64,000 nt of DNA from Phlebopus portentosus (GCA_037892935.1 JAYXKI010000002.1:2914001-2978000), one strand, 5' to 3'; counted from the first letter of the stretch, positions 20,601 to 32,405 are shown. The notes: generated from the sequence alone by a model not told the origin. Numbers and translations: made by a program.

Positions 20601-21014
20601 CATAATTAGATTCTTCACTAACAACCTCTCCGCCGGCCACAGAAAGGTATTCTCGTCGATCTTCAGCGCTTCCATCCTTTCGGCGGTTACACGACCCGTG
20701 GGTTCGAACGGCTTCGGTACAACTGGCATCTCGGGCATCCCTCTCAACGGATCCGGATGCTGCCTTCGAACAATCCTGTACTCTTCTGGAAGGACTCCCG
20801 GGATCGGCCTGACTTTCTGCGCTACTCGTTTGTAAGCCATTACTGCCGCGTCTTCTTCTTCTGGGGTTTCTAAAACACATGAACGATATGACCGTTCTTC
20901 TTTGTCAGTAGTATAGCAATTTTTGTTTAATAAATAAGGCAATCGTTGGTTGAAAAGAGATGGGATCATGTGTGAGATAAATTCGAAATCATAAGAAAAT
21001 ACCTGAACCGGCAA
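17632..21014 (-). pseudogene. Element B pol (RT, RNase H, integrase), frameshifted and nonsense-mutated
   Basis: RT region: SNSSYRSRWFCLVKKD, CYTELDLFVAFDQRKLD, FRMTVLPMGYTNSLQIMH, and a catalytic box reading NPFADD where element C has PYIDD. RNase H-like LAVDSSIIGVGWYLG and YIKGMINNPDLQPNATINRW follow. Integrase: HDDLGHKG, CHECQ, first Asp HIDSKVMP, second Asp ELVTDNG, Glu NGLVECRH, then LNRKTKPRYLGPYVVVRR. Two lesions: near 18888 a missing base shifts the frame (FFVKEAV instead of FLREGGRLWRK), and TGA at 18453-18451 replaces a codon at the Arg of element C's SRWGR, consistent with CGA>TGA. There is no AUG at the start; the open frame runs back past the gag stop at -1. No chromodomain. Confidence 0.85.
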
Positions 21015-21052
21015 TTGGTTACTACCATTCTCGTCTCGCCGATTTCTCTCAA

Positions 21053-23446
21053 TCAGTTCCTCGACGCTTGCGGAAAACCCTTTGGAAGTGGTCCTCGCGC
21101 GATCGTTCGAATTCCGGTGGCCACTTTGCTTTGCTTTCTGCGATCGTTCGGGTCCGTTAAGGTGATATGTTGGTCACCTGACGTGTAATCCTTCGTTTCG
21201 CACTCCGTAATAGCGAAAAACGGTCTCCCCAACAAAGCCTGGAAGGGAGCGTTCGGAACGACTTGCACTTGGAGCGAAACGTCGATCCCGGCTATCGTGA
21301 ACTTCGCATTAGAGATCATGCCAATGGTAGATGACCTAGCTGCGTCTGCTGTCTCGAGGATCATTCCTTTGTCAGGGGATAGGGGTATCTGAAGCTTCTC
21401 CCACACGTCTTCGCGGAGCAGACACACTACGGCTCCCTGGTCGAGCACGCATTCGACTTCCAGAGTGTCTTCAATCAACGCGCTAACGGTCCTGAGGGGC
21501 ATGGATGCCTCTGCGGCAACGCCTTGTCCACTGAGCGCCAGTATTTCCTCCGTCGAAAGCGTTTCGCCTGTTTCGACTTGTTCCGACACGAAACACCCAA
21601 CTTGTAACGTAAGTGAATCATCTACGACCTCACCATATTTGACTTCAGCCGCGTTGTATCTCTTCGCCGTCGTCAGCTCCTTCATCTGTTTCCTAACGTC
21701 CAGGGCGATTGAGAGGAGTTCTCGTTGGCTGATGGTGATAGGGGTATCGAGGGTACGAGTCAGAACATTGGAGACTGCGCTCGAGTCTTCTATTGGTACG
21801 ACGTATTTATACTGGGGTTGTGATTTCCTGGTAATGTCGTCCTGCTGCGGTGACTGGAGTGACCTTGTCGAGGGCCGCACGCCACTCGGTGGCGCGGGCT
21901 GCGGTTTCGCCTGCGCCTTCTTACGAGGCTGAACTCTAGGGATCTCTACGCTATCGGGCTTCGTTCTTCGTCCACCAGCTGCCTTCTTCTTTGCCTCGTT
22001 AATCAAAATCTCCAAATGTTCGATGTCGTAGTTTTCCTGCTCGTCCTGATCTTCTTCGTCGTGACTATATGCGTACGCTGGACCAGCTTGATGGCTATAT
22101 GCGGGCGTGACCGACTCGACCATTCCTACTGTGTGTGTTGCCGGAGCTTTAGCGTGAAAGCTATCGATTCGTTCTTTGAGATTGTTCCCCGGTAGCGACC
22201 TTGTAATGAGACCGCCGTTCGGCAACACAATCCTTCCATCCGGGCTCCTAACGCACTTTCCGGCTTGGATGTACTCGAGAACCTTCGTACACGATCGAAT
22301 ATAGTGTCCTGCTTCGCCGCAGAAGTTGCAAACTGGGTTTCGCGGAGTTTCGCTGCGTTCCGTCCCTGGTCGATGCGGAACGTTCCCTTTGCTCAGGGCA
22401 TCGAGCGTAACCTGGAAACTCTTCAACGTATCCATTACCTTGGCCAAATCCACTTCTTCCTTCTTTACGATACTTGTCGAAGCTTCTCCGGTAGCTGGGG
22501 GTGGAAAGTTACTGCCGAAACTCCCCACAATCTTTCCTCCCAGCACGAAATTCGAATGCTCGAGAACGTCTTTAATCTTGTAAGGCGTAGATGAATCGTG
22601 GTCTGGTAGCTTGATCTCGATACGACGAATGAGCGCCTCTCTAAGGTCTCCTGTAATTCCCATCAGGAACATCTCGTCAGCTTGGGACTCCAAGATCTTT
22701 CCGTTCGTTATAAGATACTTAGAGCGCCTGACGAATTCTCGATGATATTCGCCTAGGTCTTCTCGGTTCTTGATCCCTTTCTTCGCCCGTTCTACGACCA
22801 AATGCTCCAGTTCTCCCTTGGAGTAGCGTTTCCCTGCCGTGAGACTCGGGTATAGAGCTATAATCTCTCTCTTCACCGTCTCCACATCAGGGTTCGGGTC
22901 GTTAATCTCGTCGGTAGTCTCCCAAAGTTCCGCGACGTCGGTCTTCGCATAGTACAAGAACTTTCGGACGTGATCTCTATCGTTCCACGCGGCCTGTCTT
23001 GCGATTTCTGCAACGTCTTCGAAGAACCTAGGGAGTTCCTTTGGTTCTGAGCCGTCAAACGTTGGGGCACGTTTGTCCCCACGCGAGGGCGGTTGGTACG
23101 CCATTGCGGTTTGTCGATTTGTAAGTTGTTGTAATACGTTAGCGTTAGCAGACAGACGAGCTATTATCGCTGCGTTGCTGGCTAAGATCTGTTGAGTTCC
23201 GGTAGGTAGTTGGTAATTGGTAGGCGGGCTAGCTGGTCTGTTCGGCGAGCCTGGGGTGGAAGCTGGCACAGATGAGAGGTTGGGGAGTTCTGAATCGGCG
23301 ATGGTAGATGGGGAATGATCTAGGGAATCGGTGTTGGAAGGAATGGCGCTAACGGATTGTCGCAAGGGTGTTTCGCTGTGTTCCGCGTTTTCCGCAGCGG
23401 AACGTAAGTTGCGATTGACAATCCTCGGCCTTCGAGTCGGCGGCAA
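21053..23446 (-). CDS. Element B gag-protease
   Basis: 797 codons, uninterrupted. A Ser/Pro/Thr-rich N-terminus is followed by a capsid-like helical region (DVAEIARQAAWNDRDHVRKF, VVERAKKGIKNREDLGEYHREF), a CCHC zinc knuckle CNFCGEAGHYIRSC, and a C-terminal retropepsin-like domain with the active-site variant VLDQGAVVCLL and the flap/ALLGRPFF segment. Element C shows the usual DSG there, so DQG may be altered activity. The listed start is a non-AUG codon; the frame is open back to the PBS (23565) without ATG, so initiation may use an upstream spliced exon or a non-AUG codon. The stop TGA (21055-21053) is followed by pol in the -1 frame. Confidence 0.85.
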   Translation of the reverse strand: MPPTRRPRIVNRNLRSAAENAEHSETPLRQSVSAIPSNTDSLDHSPSTIADSELPNLSSVPASTPGSPNRPASPPTNYQLPTGTQQILASNAAIIARLSANANVLQQLTNRQTAMAYQPPSRGDKRAPTFDGSEPKELPRFFEDVAEIARQAAWNDRDHVRKFLYYAKTDVAELWETTDEINDPNPDVETVKREIIALYPSLTAGKRYSKGELEHLVVERAKKGIKNREDLGEYHREFVRRSKYLITNGKILESQADEMFLMGITGDLREALIRRIEIKLPDHDSSTPYKIKDVLEHSNFVLGGKIVGSFGSNFPPPATGEASTSIVKKEEVDLAKVMDTLKSFQVTLDALSKGNVPHRPGTERSETPRNPVCNFCGEAGHYIRSCTKVLEYIQAGKCVRSPDGRIVLPNGGLITRSLPGNNLKERIDSFHAKAPATHTVGMVESVTPAYSHQAGPAYAYSHDEEDQDEQENYDIEHLEILINEAKKKAAGGRRTKPDSVEIPRVQPRKKAQAKPQPAPPSGVRPSTRSLQSPQQDDITRKSQPQYKYVVPIEDSSAVSNVLTRTLDTPITISQRELLSIALDVRKQMKELTTAKRYNAAEVKYGEVVDDSLTLQVGCFVSEQVETGETLSTEEILALSGQGVAAEASMPLRTVSALIEDTLEVECVLDQGAVVCLLREDVWEKLQIPLSPDKGMILETADAARSSTIGMISNAKFTIAGIDVSLQVQVVPNAPFQALLGRPFFAITECETKDYTSGDQHITLTDPNDRRKQSKVATGIRTIARGPLPKGFPQASRN

Positions 23447-23546
23447 AACCTGATGTTCTACAGGGACTCGAGCGGATTGGCTACGTGTAACTCGTCTGCT
23501 AGACGAATTTGGCGGGGTATTCGTAATGGTTGGACAGTGAAATCCC

Positions 23547-23563
23547 CCTCGCCGTGGGCTCCA
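23547..23563 (-). other. Primer-binding site of element B
   Basis: On the minus strand TGGAGCCCACGGCGAGG begins 2 nt after the 5' LTR. TGG pairs with a tRNA CCA end. Element C has TGGAGCCCACCGCGAGG in the same place. The tRNA was not identified. Confidence 0.75.
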
Positions 23564-23565
23564 CT

Positions 23566-25193
23566 TGAAACTCCTGTGGACGTTCTGATGCCGGACAGGG
23601 AGTGTATAGTTCGAGGGGCTGCCCTAGAATACCTTCAAACGGTCAGCAGAGAATTACACCCGAGCTAAGGGCACGAAGGAGTGGAGGGAAATAGGGATAG
23701 ACAATGGAAGGGCTTGGTGAGGACCGGGGATGTGAGGTGAGCGCTCGAGGAGGAATTCCGAGGGTAGGCTTCTCCCGAGATCGACGGTGGCGGTGCAAAG
23801 GCTAAATCGACTCTCCGGCTCAACTGCGAGCTCTGGACTAAAGCCGACTAACCCAAGGCACAAGAACTGAACTAACTAAGCTACGCTAGTCGAACCACCA
23901 ACCCGAACGTGACTAATCGACTGTGCTAACACACTGGCAAGCGACTGCAGCCGATCTCACTCGTAGTCTAAAGTGTCGGAACGCGGCGTAACGATTCGAA
24001 ACGCGATACGATGGACGAAAGACAATTGCTGAGTGTATCGAAATGTGATGCGAGGGATGGAGGTGCAAAACGATGACGGAAGGGGACTGAGAGAATCGAA
24101 GGATATGTGTGGGACGATGGAACCGACCGTTTCCGATCGAAACGATGCGGAATAGCACCGGGCTGGTCTTGAGGAAGCGGAGAGTGGAAAGTCAAGAGGA
24201 AAGGGATGATATGGTGTCCTTTCCCGACGACAATGGAGAGGAGAAGGTGTTGCGAGACCAAATGCGGGCGGCACGCAGAGTAACTGGGTTACGAGCGAAA
24301 CCGGGCGAAACGGATCGAAACACGTGAGGGGGTCTTGTTTCGGGTGAGAGAAGATAGAGAAGCCTTTATACGATGACGGCGAACTATACGAACGCACGAA
24401 CGGCTCTACTGCGAAGAGAGATCACCGATCGACTGTACAGAACACGAAATGTCGTATATTAGACTATAGAGACGAGAGAGTCCACTACGAACAAGTAGAC
24501 TAGAGGTCGAGAGGCTTTGAGACGATGTGAGAACTGCAAGCTAAGCTCCCACTCAGCTCCGACTAAGCTGTCCCTCTACTACGAGAGTCGTGCTATATTT
24601 ATACTAAACGTCCAAGACTGAGCCTCCCAGCGGTCAGAGAACCTACGTCATAAAGAAAAGGGAACGCATATCACTATCTACAAAGGAGAGGAGCGCATAG
24701 GAATGGTTTAAGGGACACATAGGTCAAAAGAAACAATACTAAGCATGTCTGGAATGAGAGCATAATGGATTAAAGGGGACGCATATAGAAAGGTCAGAAA
24801 ATGTGCGGAACCTTCGGAACCGGGTCTCTTTGAGCGGAACGAAGCGGAACTCGGGGAAACGACTCGGAAGGGCTCTGGATAGCCTGACAAAGTAAGTCTG
24901 CGATGTTTAACAAAGGAGAGGGACTGAGGACGAGGTTGCAGGGTCAATTCTCTTTGTCTGGAACGCGGATCCGAGGTCCGGAGACTTGTGATCGACGCGT
25001 GCAAACTCGATGCCGTGATTCTCCCGTCTTGATGGCCGATCAAAGAACGGTGCACGTGCCATCTGGACTATGGCGTTCTTGCTAAGTCTACTCGTTCGAG
25101 CGAAACCAGTCGAAACCGAGCGAAACCAGTCGGAACACCGCGGAACTGGTCATAACGACTCCGTACGTTCCCAAGCTTCTGACTTACTCTTCA
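23566..25193 (-). repeat. 5' LTR of element B
   Basis: 1628 bp, TGAA...TTCA. Differences from 13139-14766 that I can find: CGCTA/CACTA, TATAGG/CATAGG, ACGAG/ATGAG, AAATC/AATTC, TCGTAAC/TCATAAC. Three of five are CpG transitions. About 0.3% divergence. Confidence 0.92.
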
Positions 25194-28100
25194 GCGCATG
25201 GGCAAGTCCGATGTTCTGAACAATTGCGGAGGAAGTAGGACTTGTTCTGGCTGGTCTTCTTGGTCCTGTTCATAGTCTGGCCTCCTTGATAATGCGTCCG
25301 CTCGTGAATTCTTGGTTCCAGGTCGATACTCGATTCGAAATCGAAATCTGCTGAGAAATGTCGCCCATCTTGCTTGGCGGCCACTTAGCTTCCTAGCTCC
25401 CATAAAATATCGAAGGTTAGCTTGATCGCTGACCACTCGAATTTCATGTTTAGCTCCTTCCAAGTGGTGCCTCCAGTTGCTCAAGGCCTTGACAATCGCT
25501 AGTAATTCCTTGTCCATTACTGGATAGTTATTCTCGGCGTCTCGATAGGTGTTCGACCAATATCCAATGGGGTGCAAAATTTCATCGTCCCCAAGCTGCG
25601 AGAGCACGGCTCCCATCGCAAAGTTTGACGCGTCGGTTTCCAGCACAAATTGCTTCTCATGATCCGGTCGTACTAGCATTGGTGCAGTGGTAAAAGCTTC
25701 TTTAAGTTTCCTAAAGCTCTCTTGTTGTCGTTCTCCCCAGGTAAACGTCTTCTTGCCGGACATAAGTTCCGTTAGTGGCCTAGCAATCTTGGCGAAGCCT
25801 TCGATAAATTTACGGTAGAAGTTTGCAAAACCGATAAACTTTCGAATGTCTCTCTTGCTTGACAAATCCAGCCATTCTTGAACTGCTTTTACCTTGTAGG
25901 GGTCCATCTGCATGCCCGACTGGTTGACCACAAATCCTAAATAGTCGAGTTCCTTCTTTCCGAAGTAGCACTTCTCTGGTTTGCAGAAGAAGTCTGCTTC
26001 CCTTAACCTGCGCAATACTTCTGCTAACAGGTCCCAATGTTCCTGTTCCGTTTCCGCATAGACTATAATGTCGTCCAAATAAATGAGTATGCCCTGCCCA
26101 ATCATGTCCTGAAAGAGCTCGTTCATTGCACGTTGGAATACCGCAGGTGCATTCATTAATCCAAACTGCATTACCATTGGCTGGTATACTCCCATGTGAG
26201 TCCTGAAGGCGGCATACTTCTCATGCCCAGGGTGTATTCTGATGTTGTTATACCCGCTTCGCAAATCCAGTGTAGAGAACCATTTGGCATGTGCAAGGTC
26301 GTCCGGGAGCATATGTAATAGAGGCATCGGTTGGTGGTCTGGAATGACCACCGCATTCAGTCCTCTATAGTCGATAACAATCCTATACTCCGGCTTGCCA
26401 TCCTTCCCTATTGTCTTCTTGGCTATGACAAATACTGGTGCGCAAGTGTTCGCCTTTTCTTCAGCTGGTACTCGGTTTCCTACAACACGAATCCATCCCT
26501 TCTTCAGGTCCTCGCGAATCCATTCTTCTACCGCTCGCTTTTCAGCAGGAGCGAGTGGATATACCGGTCCAGGTTTCGGGAGCTCTGCTCCTGGTAGGAG
26601 CTCAATCTTCATGTCCCATTGTCCCGACTTAGGTAGCCGCTTGGCAGCATCCTTGTCGAACCTATCCCTGAACTCCCATATTTGTTTTGGAAGAATGTCT
26701 TCGAGAGATTTGTCGCCAGCAGAGCCTGCCATCCTTTCATCGAGTGCTTTCTCTTGTGCATATTTTTGAGCTATGCTGTTGTACTTGAGAAGGCGTTCTC
26801 TCCGTGATGCGACTTGTCGATGCTCTAGGCGGCGGATCCAGTGAGGAGGTTTGGGTGGCTCTCCTCTTCGAGAGGCGTCCTCTGCTTCCCCTAAGGTAGC
26901 AGGCTTGTGCGATCCTAGGATACCCTTGAACTCCGTCTCAGATCCAGCTCTTCTCTCTAGCACTTTTCTTTCCACTTTGGGCGGCTGCATGACCGAGTCA
27001 ACAGGTGTGCGCCATCGGCGCCTCTTCTGCCCCTGCGAGAGCTCCTGCTCCATCACGGCATAATTCGAAATGAACCTGTTACCTTTACCGTTTGTTTTCC
27101 CTGTCGGAGCAGGGCCCTGCATTTGGTTCTTAAACCGTGGTCTTCGCGGGCGCACTTGAGCTCCCAAAGCTAGCCTACTTGATGATTGCGGCGTACTAAC
27201 TTCGGCCCTGTGCCAATTGAGTGGGACTACCCTCCCTTTGGGGTGGACCACTTTCCTAGACACTAGCCTACCCTTGAACGGCGTCTCATGTCTAGTTACT
27301 CCTCGGTTTCTCGTAGGAGGAGTTCTCGCTAGGTGGCCGAACCTAGTACGCTTCGTGGCCTTAGTTCCACGGCGCTCCCGACCCGAAGTACTCCTGCTTG
27401 TACCTCTGCTTCGTGTGGTGAAGCTTACCGACTGCTTTTGCACTGCCAGGGTTGAGTCATTGTGGCCCTCGTGCACGGATGGAGGAGTCCACTCCACCCT
27501 TATACTCCTTATGACAGGGTTTGAATCCGTACCACTTCCTCCGCTCTTCTGTCGACGCATCTTGAGAGGATCAGGTGCGTAGTGTCCAGGCTTTCCTCCT
27601 TTAGGTGGTACACTAGGCTTCTTCCTTCTACTCGTATCAGATCCTTCTGCGTCGACTGTCATTTGTGCCTGTATTTCTTCCCGCACTCTTGCTTGGTCTT
27701 CAGATGTTGTTGGTGAGGTCGTTGTTCCCAGGCCTCCCTGAATCGCTATCAGCTGAAGACGCGCCATATACATGCCGCCATATTCATCGAGGAGTTCATC
27801 ATGTTTGGCGCCCTTGTCCATTTCTCTGACCATGGTGCGGTATACTGCACTATCTGCATCCTCGAGACTGTTAAAGTTGTGCCAGTTTTGATCGTCCTTC
27901 GTTATTCGGCACTTGTCCCCGAACCAAAAGAATCTCCATCTTCCTTCTTGTTTGGCGAAGGAGAGTTCTGGTGACTTGTGCATGACTTCTTCGAACGTGA
28001 CAAGCGGTGCTGCTGATTCCTTTTCTTTTCCTTTGTCTGGTGGTACGATCGTAGGTTCTTCTTCTATGTCTTCCTTCTCGGTTTCTTGTCCTGTTTCGAT

Positions 28101-28724
28101 ATCGCTGTGGTAATAGACCCTAGTTTCCCAAGCTTCTTCCTTTTCATCATCGGCATCCCATTCGGGTGGAATGTAGTCTGGAATTCTTCGCCATCTTCTG
28201 CGTTTCCGGAGTTTCCTTGGGGCTAGGATTAGCTGTATGGAACGCAATCGTGCCGTTCCATTAAATGCAATTTCCTTCCCGCCTTTGCGCAGAATCCCCT
28301 TTGTCCAGTCGATAGTTGGCTTATGCTGTTCAAGCCAATCATTTCCTATGAGAAACTTGTCTTCGTGTGTATCCACCACTGCGATGTCCATTAAACCTCT
28401 TGTAATCCCTGTGTCCACTATTGCTCTGACGTTCCGAGTCCATCCACCATGATTAATCGATCCATCGGCATTCCGGATGGTATAATTACCTTCTGCAGGC
28501 ACTGTTCTCAGCCCTAGGCCCTGTACAACCGTGGGGCTAATAGTAGTGATCGCAGATCCAGAGTCAATCATAGCCGAGAGATTAACCTTTTTCTGTCCCT
28601 GAATGACGTCAATGGGTATGGTGGGATGGTTGGAGTTTGGTCTCGCAATAGTCCATCGGTGCTTTATCTCTTGTGTGTCCTTCGAGCCCTCGCCAGTGTC
28701 CGATGTTGACTGGCGGCCCTTCAA
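25194..28724 (-). CDS. A2 pol, 5' part: protease, reverse transcriptase, RNase H
   Basis: 1177 codons before element B. Retropepsin motif NLSAMIDSGSAITT (Asp ~54) with GNDWLEQHKPTIDW; a long charged linker; RT with VFVIAKK...PEYRIVIDYRGLN, FSTLDLRSGYNNIRIHPGHE, MQFGLMNAPAVFQRAMNE and the catalytic YLDD (residues ~882-885); RNase H starting FVLETDASNFAMGAVL; and SRADALSRRPDY before the integrase linker. The frame overlaps the gag stop by one frame step (-1) and begins without AUG, so it is read as a gag-pol fusion. The rest of the protein is at 11374-13138. Confidence 0.93.
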
Positions 28725-29743
28725 AAATCCTCCTCGGAATCCTCCTCGAGGGCATACGAAGCCCGTTCCTTACGCCTTGGTAACTTCGTTTTCTTGTCCA
28801 GTAGTTCCTCCATTTCAGAATCGCTGCTAATCCCAACTTCCCGGCGTTTTAGGAAGTGGCCAGTCTTGCCAGATCGTCTCTTCTGCACCCGTCTCTTGTA
28901 GTTGGTTCGGTGTCCACGGCTTCCCTGTGTGTCTCGCCCTACATTATTGCAGTCCCGTGCGAAGTGACCTGTCTTGCCGCATGCCCAGCATATCCCGGCA
29001 TCTCCTCGGGACCCCCTAGTAAAGCGCCTAGACATGTCGATGTCCATAGGCTCACCCAGAAACTCAGCTGGACGGCGAGCTTCTGGGGGCACTGGCGTGT
29101 ACGATACTGCCTGCCCATCTTTAAACATAGGGGTGTACTTCCTATTGCTGCCTATCACCTTGGCAGCCATCAGACTGGCCTCCAGATTACTAGCATTCTC
29201 CTTCCATTGGTTCAGGTCCCATTCTGGGTGGTCTGTATTCGTAAGCAGGGCCTTTAGGATCATTTGATTGAGTCCTCTCTTGTACTCGTAAATCAGTGCC
29301 TGATGATCGTAGTGCTTTGGCAGCCTCATCCTAATGTCGTCAAAGGCCCTGTTATACTGCTTCACCCGCGCCCGTTCCTGATAAATCGTCCTAATATTCC
29401 GCTCGGCTTCTTCTTGAAGTCCAAAGATGCCATTGTGGTTGAGCGCTAATTCGTTCCATAGATCGTCCTCGTCGTCCCATCCACCCTTCTGGTCTATAAC
29501 AAGCTTGCCATTCGCATCTCGCTTGTAGGTGGAGACTAATTGATTTCTGTTCACGGCCCACTTGCCATTAACCCAAGTCTGAGCTTGACCTCGCAGACAT
29601 TCTAAAATAATCTTAACCCTCTTGACTGGGTCGCTCGGATGTTTTTCATTCAACCGGCTGATCATTTGATTCTGGAAGTTCTCAAGCGACTCATAAGGGT
29701 TTCCCTTAAACAAGGGATACTTCATGATATCTTTGTTTGACAT
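28721..29743 (-). CDS. A2 gag (capsid and nucleocapsid)
   Basis: 340 aa from ATG (MSNKDIMKYPLFKGNPYESL). A Retrotrans_gag-like helical region (MISRLNEKHPSDPVKRVKIILECLRGQAQTW; DIRMRLPKHYDHQALIYEYKRGLN) is followed by one CCHC zinc knuckle CWACGKTGHFARDC and a basic then acidic tail. The stop TGA sits in GATTTTTGA; pol continues in -1. Intact. Confidence 0.93.
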   Translation of the reverse strand: MSNKDIMKYPLFKGNPYESLENFQNQMISRLNEKHPSDPVKRVKIILECLRGQAQTWVNGKWAVNRNQLVSTYKRDANGKLVIDQKGGWDDEDDLWNELALNHNGIFGLQEEAERNIRTIYQERARVKQYNRAFDDIRMRLPKHYDHQALIYEYKRGLNQMILKALLTNTDHPEWDLNQWKENASNLEASLMAAKVIGSNRKYTPMFKDGQAVSYTPVPPEARRPAEFLGEPMDIDMSRRFTRGSRGDAGICWACGKTGHFARDCNNVGRDTQGSRGHRTNYKRRVQKRRSGKTGHFLKRREVGISSDSEMEELLDKKTKLPRRKERASYALEEDSEEDF

Positions 29744-29939
29744 AATGACCTAGACGAATTCAACAACATTTTTATGAGTATCACCTTCATTTAGCGCATT
29801 ACAATAATACATGGTTTAGTAGCTAAGTTATCCAGCGAGTACCACCTCCGCTTTCCAACTAGCCACCTTACCCTTCCTCCCCGGTCGGTTCTTGGGCGTC
29901 TTTCTTTCTCCTGGCAAGCTCCCAGCTCTAAACCAGGGC

Positions 29940-32281
29940 CTATCTCCTTTCTTCCCGAGCTTCGTATCGTTCCTCGCCGCTTTCGTGTTCCTCGCTTTCC
30001 TCTTCTGTCTCCCATTCGTCGTTCGCATCGAAGTACTCTTGATCCTCGCTGGTTGGCTCTTCTACGTTGTTACCTCGCACCCAAACTACCATTGCCATGT
30101 TCGCTACCCCCTGCCTCGGTGGTCCCTCTCGTATGTCGAGAGAGTCCGATGGTATAGGGCAGCTGTTAGGACGAATGATAGGATCATAGATATAATCAGA
30201 GTCTGGGGAGTACTCACTGACCGCCTGGAGCCTTGCTTCTCTCTCCTCAAGCTCAAGAGCACTTGGAGTAGGCGATCCTGGCGGCGAGTCCTGGTGCGGG
30301 TGCTGGAGGTGGTTCCTTTCGACGTAGTGGCCGTTCCATCCCAGCCGTTGGATCGCTCCCTCGACGAGCTCTCCTTGCTCGTTCCACATCAACTCCCGGA
30401 TTCCCGTGCCATACCCCGTCTCATGAGTATTGTCTGCCTCCCATGCTTCCCCCGCATCGGGAGGCGGTCCCCATCCGTCGTTGGATGGCCAAGGCTGTGG
30501 CGACCCAGGAATTACCTCCCTCAGCAGTTCTTCTGCTTGCTGGTCCAGGCTTCCGGGTTGTGTGTCCGTAGAGATGTAGTCCGGGAGGTCTTCTTCTTCC
30601 ACTTCGATGCTTCCTTCGACTTCCTGTTCTTCTTCCTGGGCGAGCGCAGCAGGCGCTACCAGCCCTCCTTCTGCAACTACCTCCGCAGCGTAACTCCTGA
30701 AGGCTTCAGCTGCTTGTTGTCGCAGTGGCGACGAGAGGTGTCCTGTACGAGTGTCCGTTCCATCTGGTTCCCTGCTCTGGCGAATAATCTCGACTACCTG
30801 ATCCACAAAACGTTCTTCATGGGGTATCAGGCCGGGCATCTGGTCGTCGTCGGAGTCTGAGCTCACGCTTGCGAAGCGGTTAGCCAGACTTAGGCCTCTA
30901 CCTTGCAGCGGAGAGTCGGGGCTCAACCTTGCCCCTCCTCGCCTAGCTCGCTGCGTCAGGTAGGATTGACGAAGCCTAGTCGTTTGTTGGATCCGACGAA
31001 TGCCTTCCGTGATCGAGTACTGGGCCGCGAGTTCTTCCTCGGCATTGCTGATCCAGGCTCGAATAGCTTCGACCTGTTCGACCAGGTAGCTAGCCTGCGT
31101 GTGTAACTGCAGGAAGTCCGTACCAGTTAGTCGAATAATTTCTTGCTGGGAGTTGACCACTTGTTGAGCAAGGGCTGATTGACTGCCCTGAATAGCCATT
31201 GTTACTGCTCCCAGAATACGAGCCTGAAGAATTCCGAACGCGTAGTTGATCCGCACGTCCCGCTGTTCGCCTTCTCGCCTGAGACTGGTGATGACTGCCT
31301 CGGCGATTGCATCCCCGACGTGTCCCTGAATGTGCGCCAGAAACTCCCCCAGTGTCTGTCCTTCTACAGTAAGGTTCTCGGAGTATTGAGAGCCCATGTC
31401 GTAGAGTCGAGCGACAGTAGCTGTGAGAGTTCTGAGGGACCGATCAACGCTAGTAAGTCGATTGTCGAGGTCGATGACGGCGTGTCGCAGGGCAGAGACA
31501 ACTTGGTTGGGTTGCCCGTCAGCACTGACCATTCGGTCCAAGCGTCCGTGTAGACTGTCGAGTCGTTCACTGATGCGTGCCAAAGCGGATTCCATGCGTT
31601 CTCCAGGTCCGGGTTGAGGAACTGCCAGTCGTTGAGTTTGGAGTAGAAATCTCCGACCGGCACGACGGAATGGGGAACTTCTTTCGCTGTCTTGCCGTTC
31701 CACCCACGTCCGTAGCGTTCCAAAGCCTCGAAGAAGGCTGACTCGACCTCGGAGTTGTTGAGCAAAGACGAATACCAGGGAAGAAAACCAGATGAAGCAG
31801 AGTGTAAACCAGAAACTAGACCAACCAGCTTGCCACAGTTCCATCGGTGACATAGCTGTTTCGCAGTAGTGTAGTTGCCTTGATAAACTTGCAGTAGGAC
31901 TTGGTGGAGGAAATGAGAATGTTCGAGTAGGGTGTATTCGAACGCTTTATATTCCTGACACAGAGCGAGTAGTTCTTCTTCAACTGGCGTCGGACCTCTG
32001 AGTGCCTCCCAATTGAAACTGTGTCCGTTCAACAGGTTGTCCGCGTGTACAAGCAAGAACTTCCTCCCAACTCTTTCGTGTCTTTCGGCGGTGATACGAA
32101 GCTCCAGGGCGGATAGTATAACCGACCGGTAGGGTTCTAAGATAGGGGTGTTTGAGTGCTTCTTACCTCGATAGAAGTTTATCGTGCGAAACGCCGAATT
32201 GACTTCTTCTTCGAATGTATGGAGCGCTCTAACGAAACTCCGATGGAGTGTGTAAGCCTGCTTTAGCCGTCGACGATACGC
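29940..32281 (-). CDS. A2 pre-gag ORF (two overlapping frames), unknown function
   Basis: Between the 5' LTR and gag, unusual for Ty3/gypsy. One frame (open from 32281 to 31364, no AUG near its start) gives a helical segment (VEEELLALCQEYKAFEYTLLEHSHFLHQVLL). The other, ATG 31853 to 29940 (637 codons), gives long helices (MESALARISERLDSLHGRLDRM, QQEIIRLTGTDFLQLHTQASYL) likely to coil, then an acidic, Pro/Ser-rich tail. Comparing with A3, the first frame is the conserved one upstream and the second downstream, so one product probably reads across a shift or intron near 31600-31690. I do not recognise a family. Confidence 0.65.
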
Positions 32282-32405
32282 TTATCGGAGATCAGCTAAC
32301 TGAATTAACAGGCACAGGAGAAACCCTCCCGGGGCAGAGCAATACTTACTGATCGATAGTGGGTATTGCACTATGAAACAGCAAGATTGATTATCCCAGG
32401 ATTGG

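Larger units (their letters stand above)
13139..25193 (-). mobile_element. Ty3/gypsy element B with antisense zinc-cluster gene
   Basis: LTRs of 1628 bp (TGAA...TTCA) at both ends with about five differences. 4-bp TSD GCGC (13135-13138 and 25194-25197). Minus-strand order: 5' LTR, PBS, gag-protease, pol, then a gene on the opposite strand, then 3' LTR. It sits inside A2 pol between RNase H and integrase. Many CGAAAC/CGGAAC motifs in 10-bp phase occur along its length. pol is broken although the LTRs are almost identical. Confidence 0.92.
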
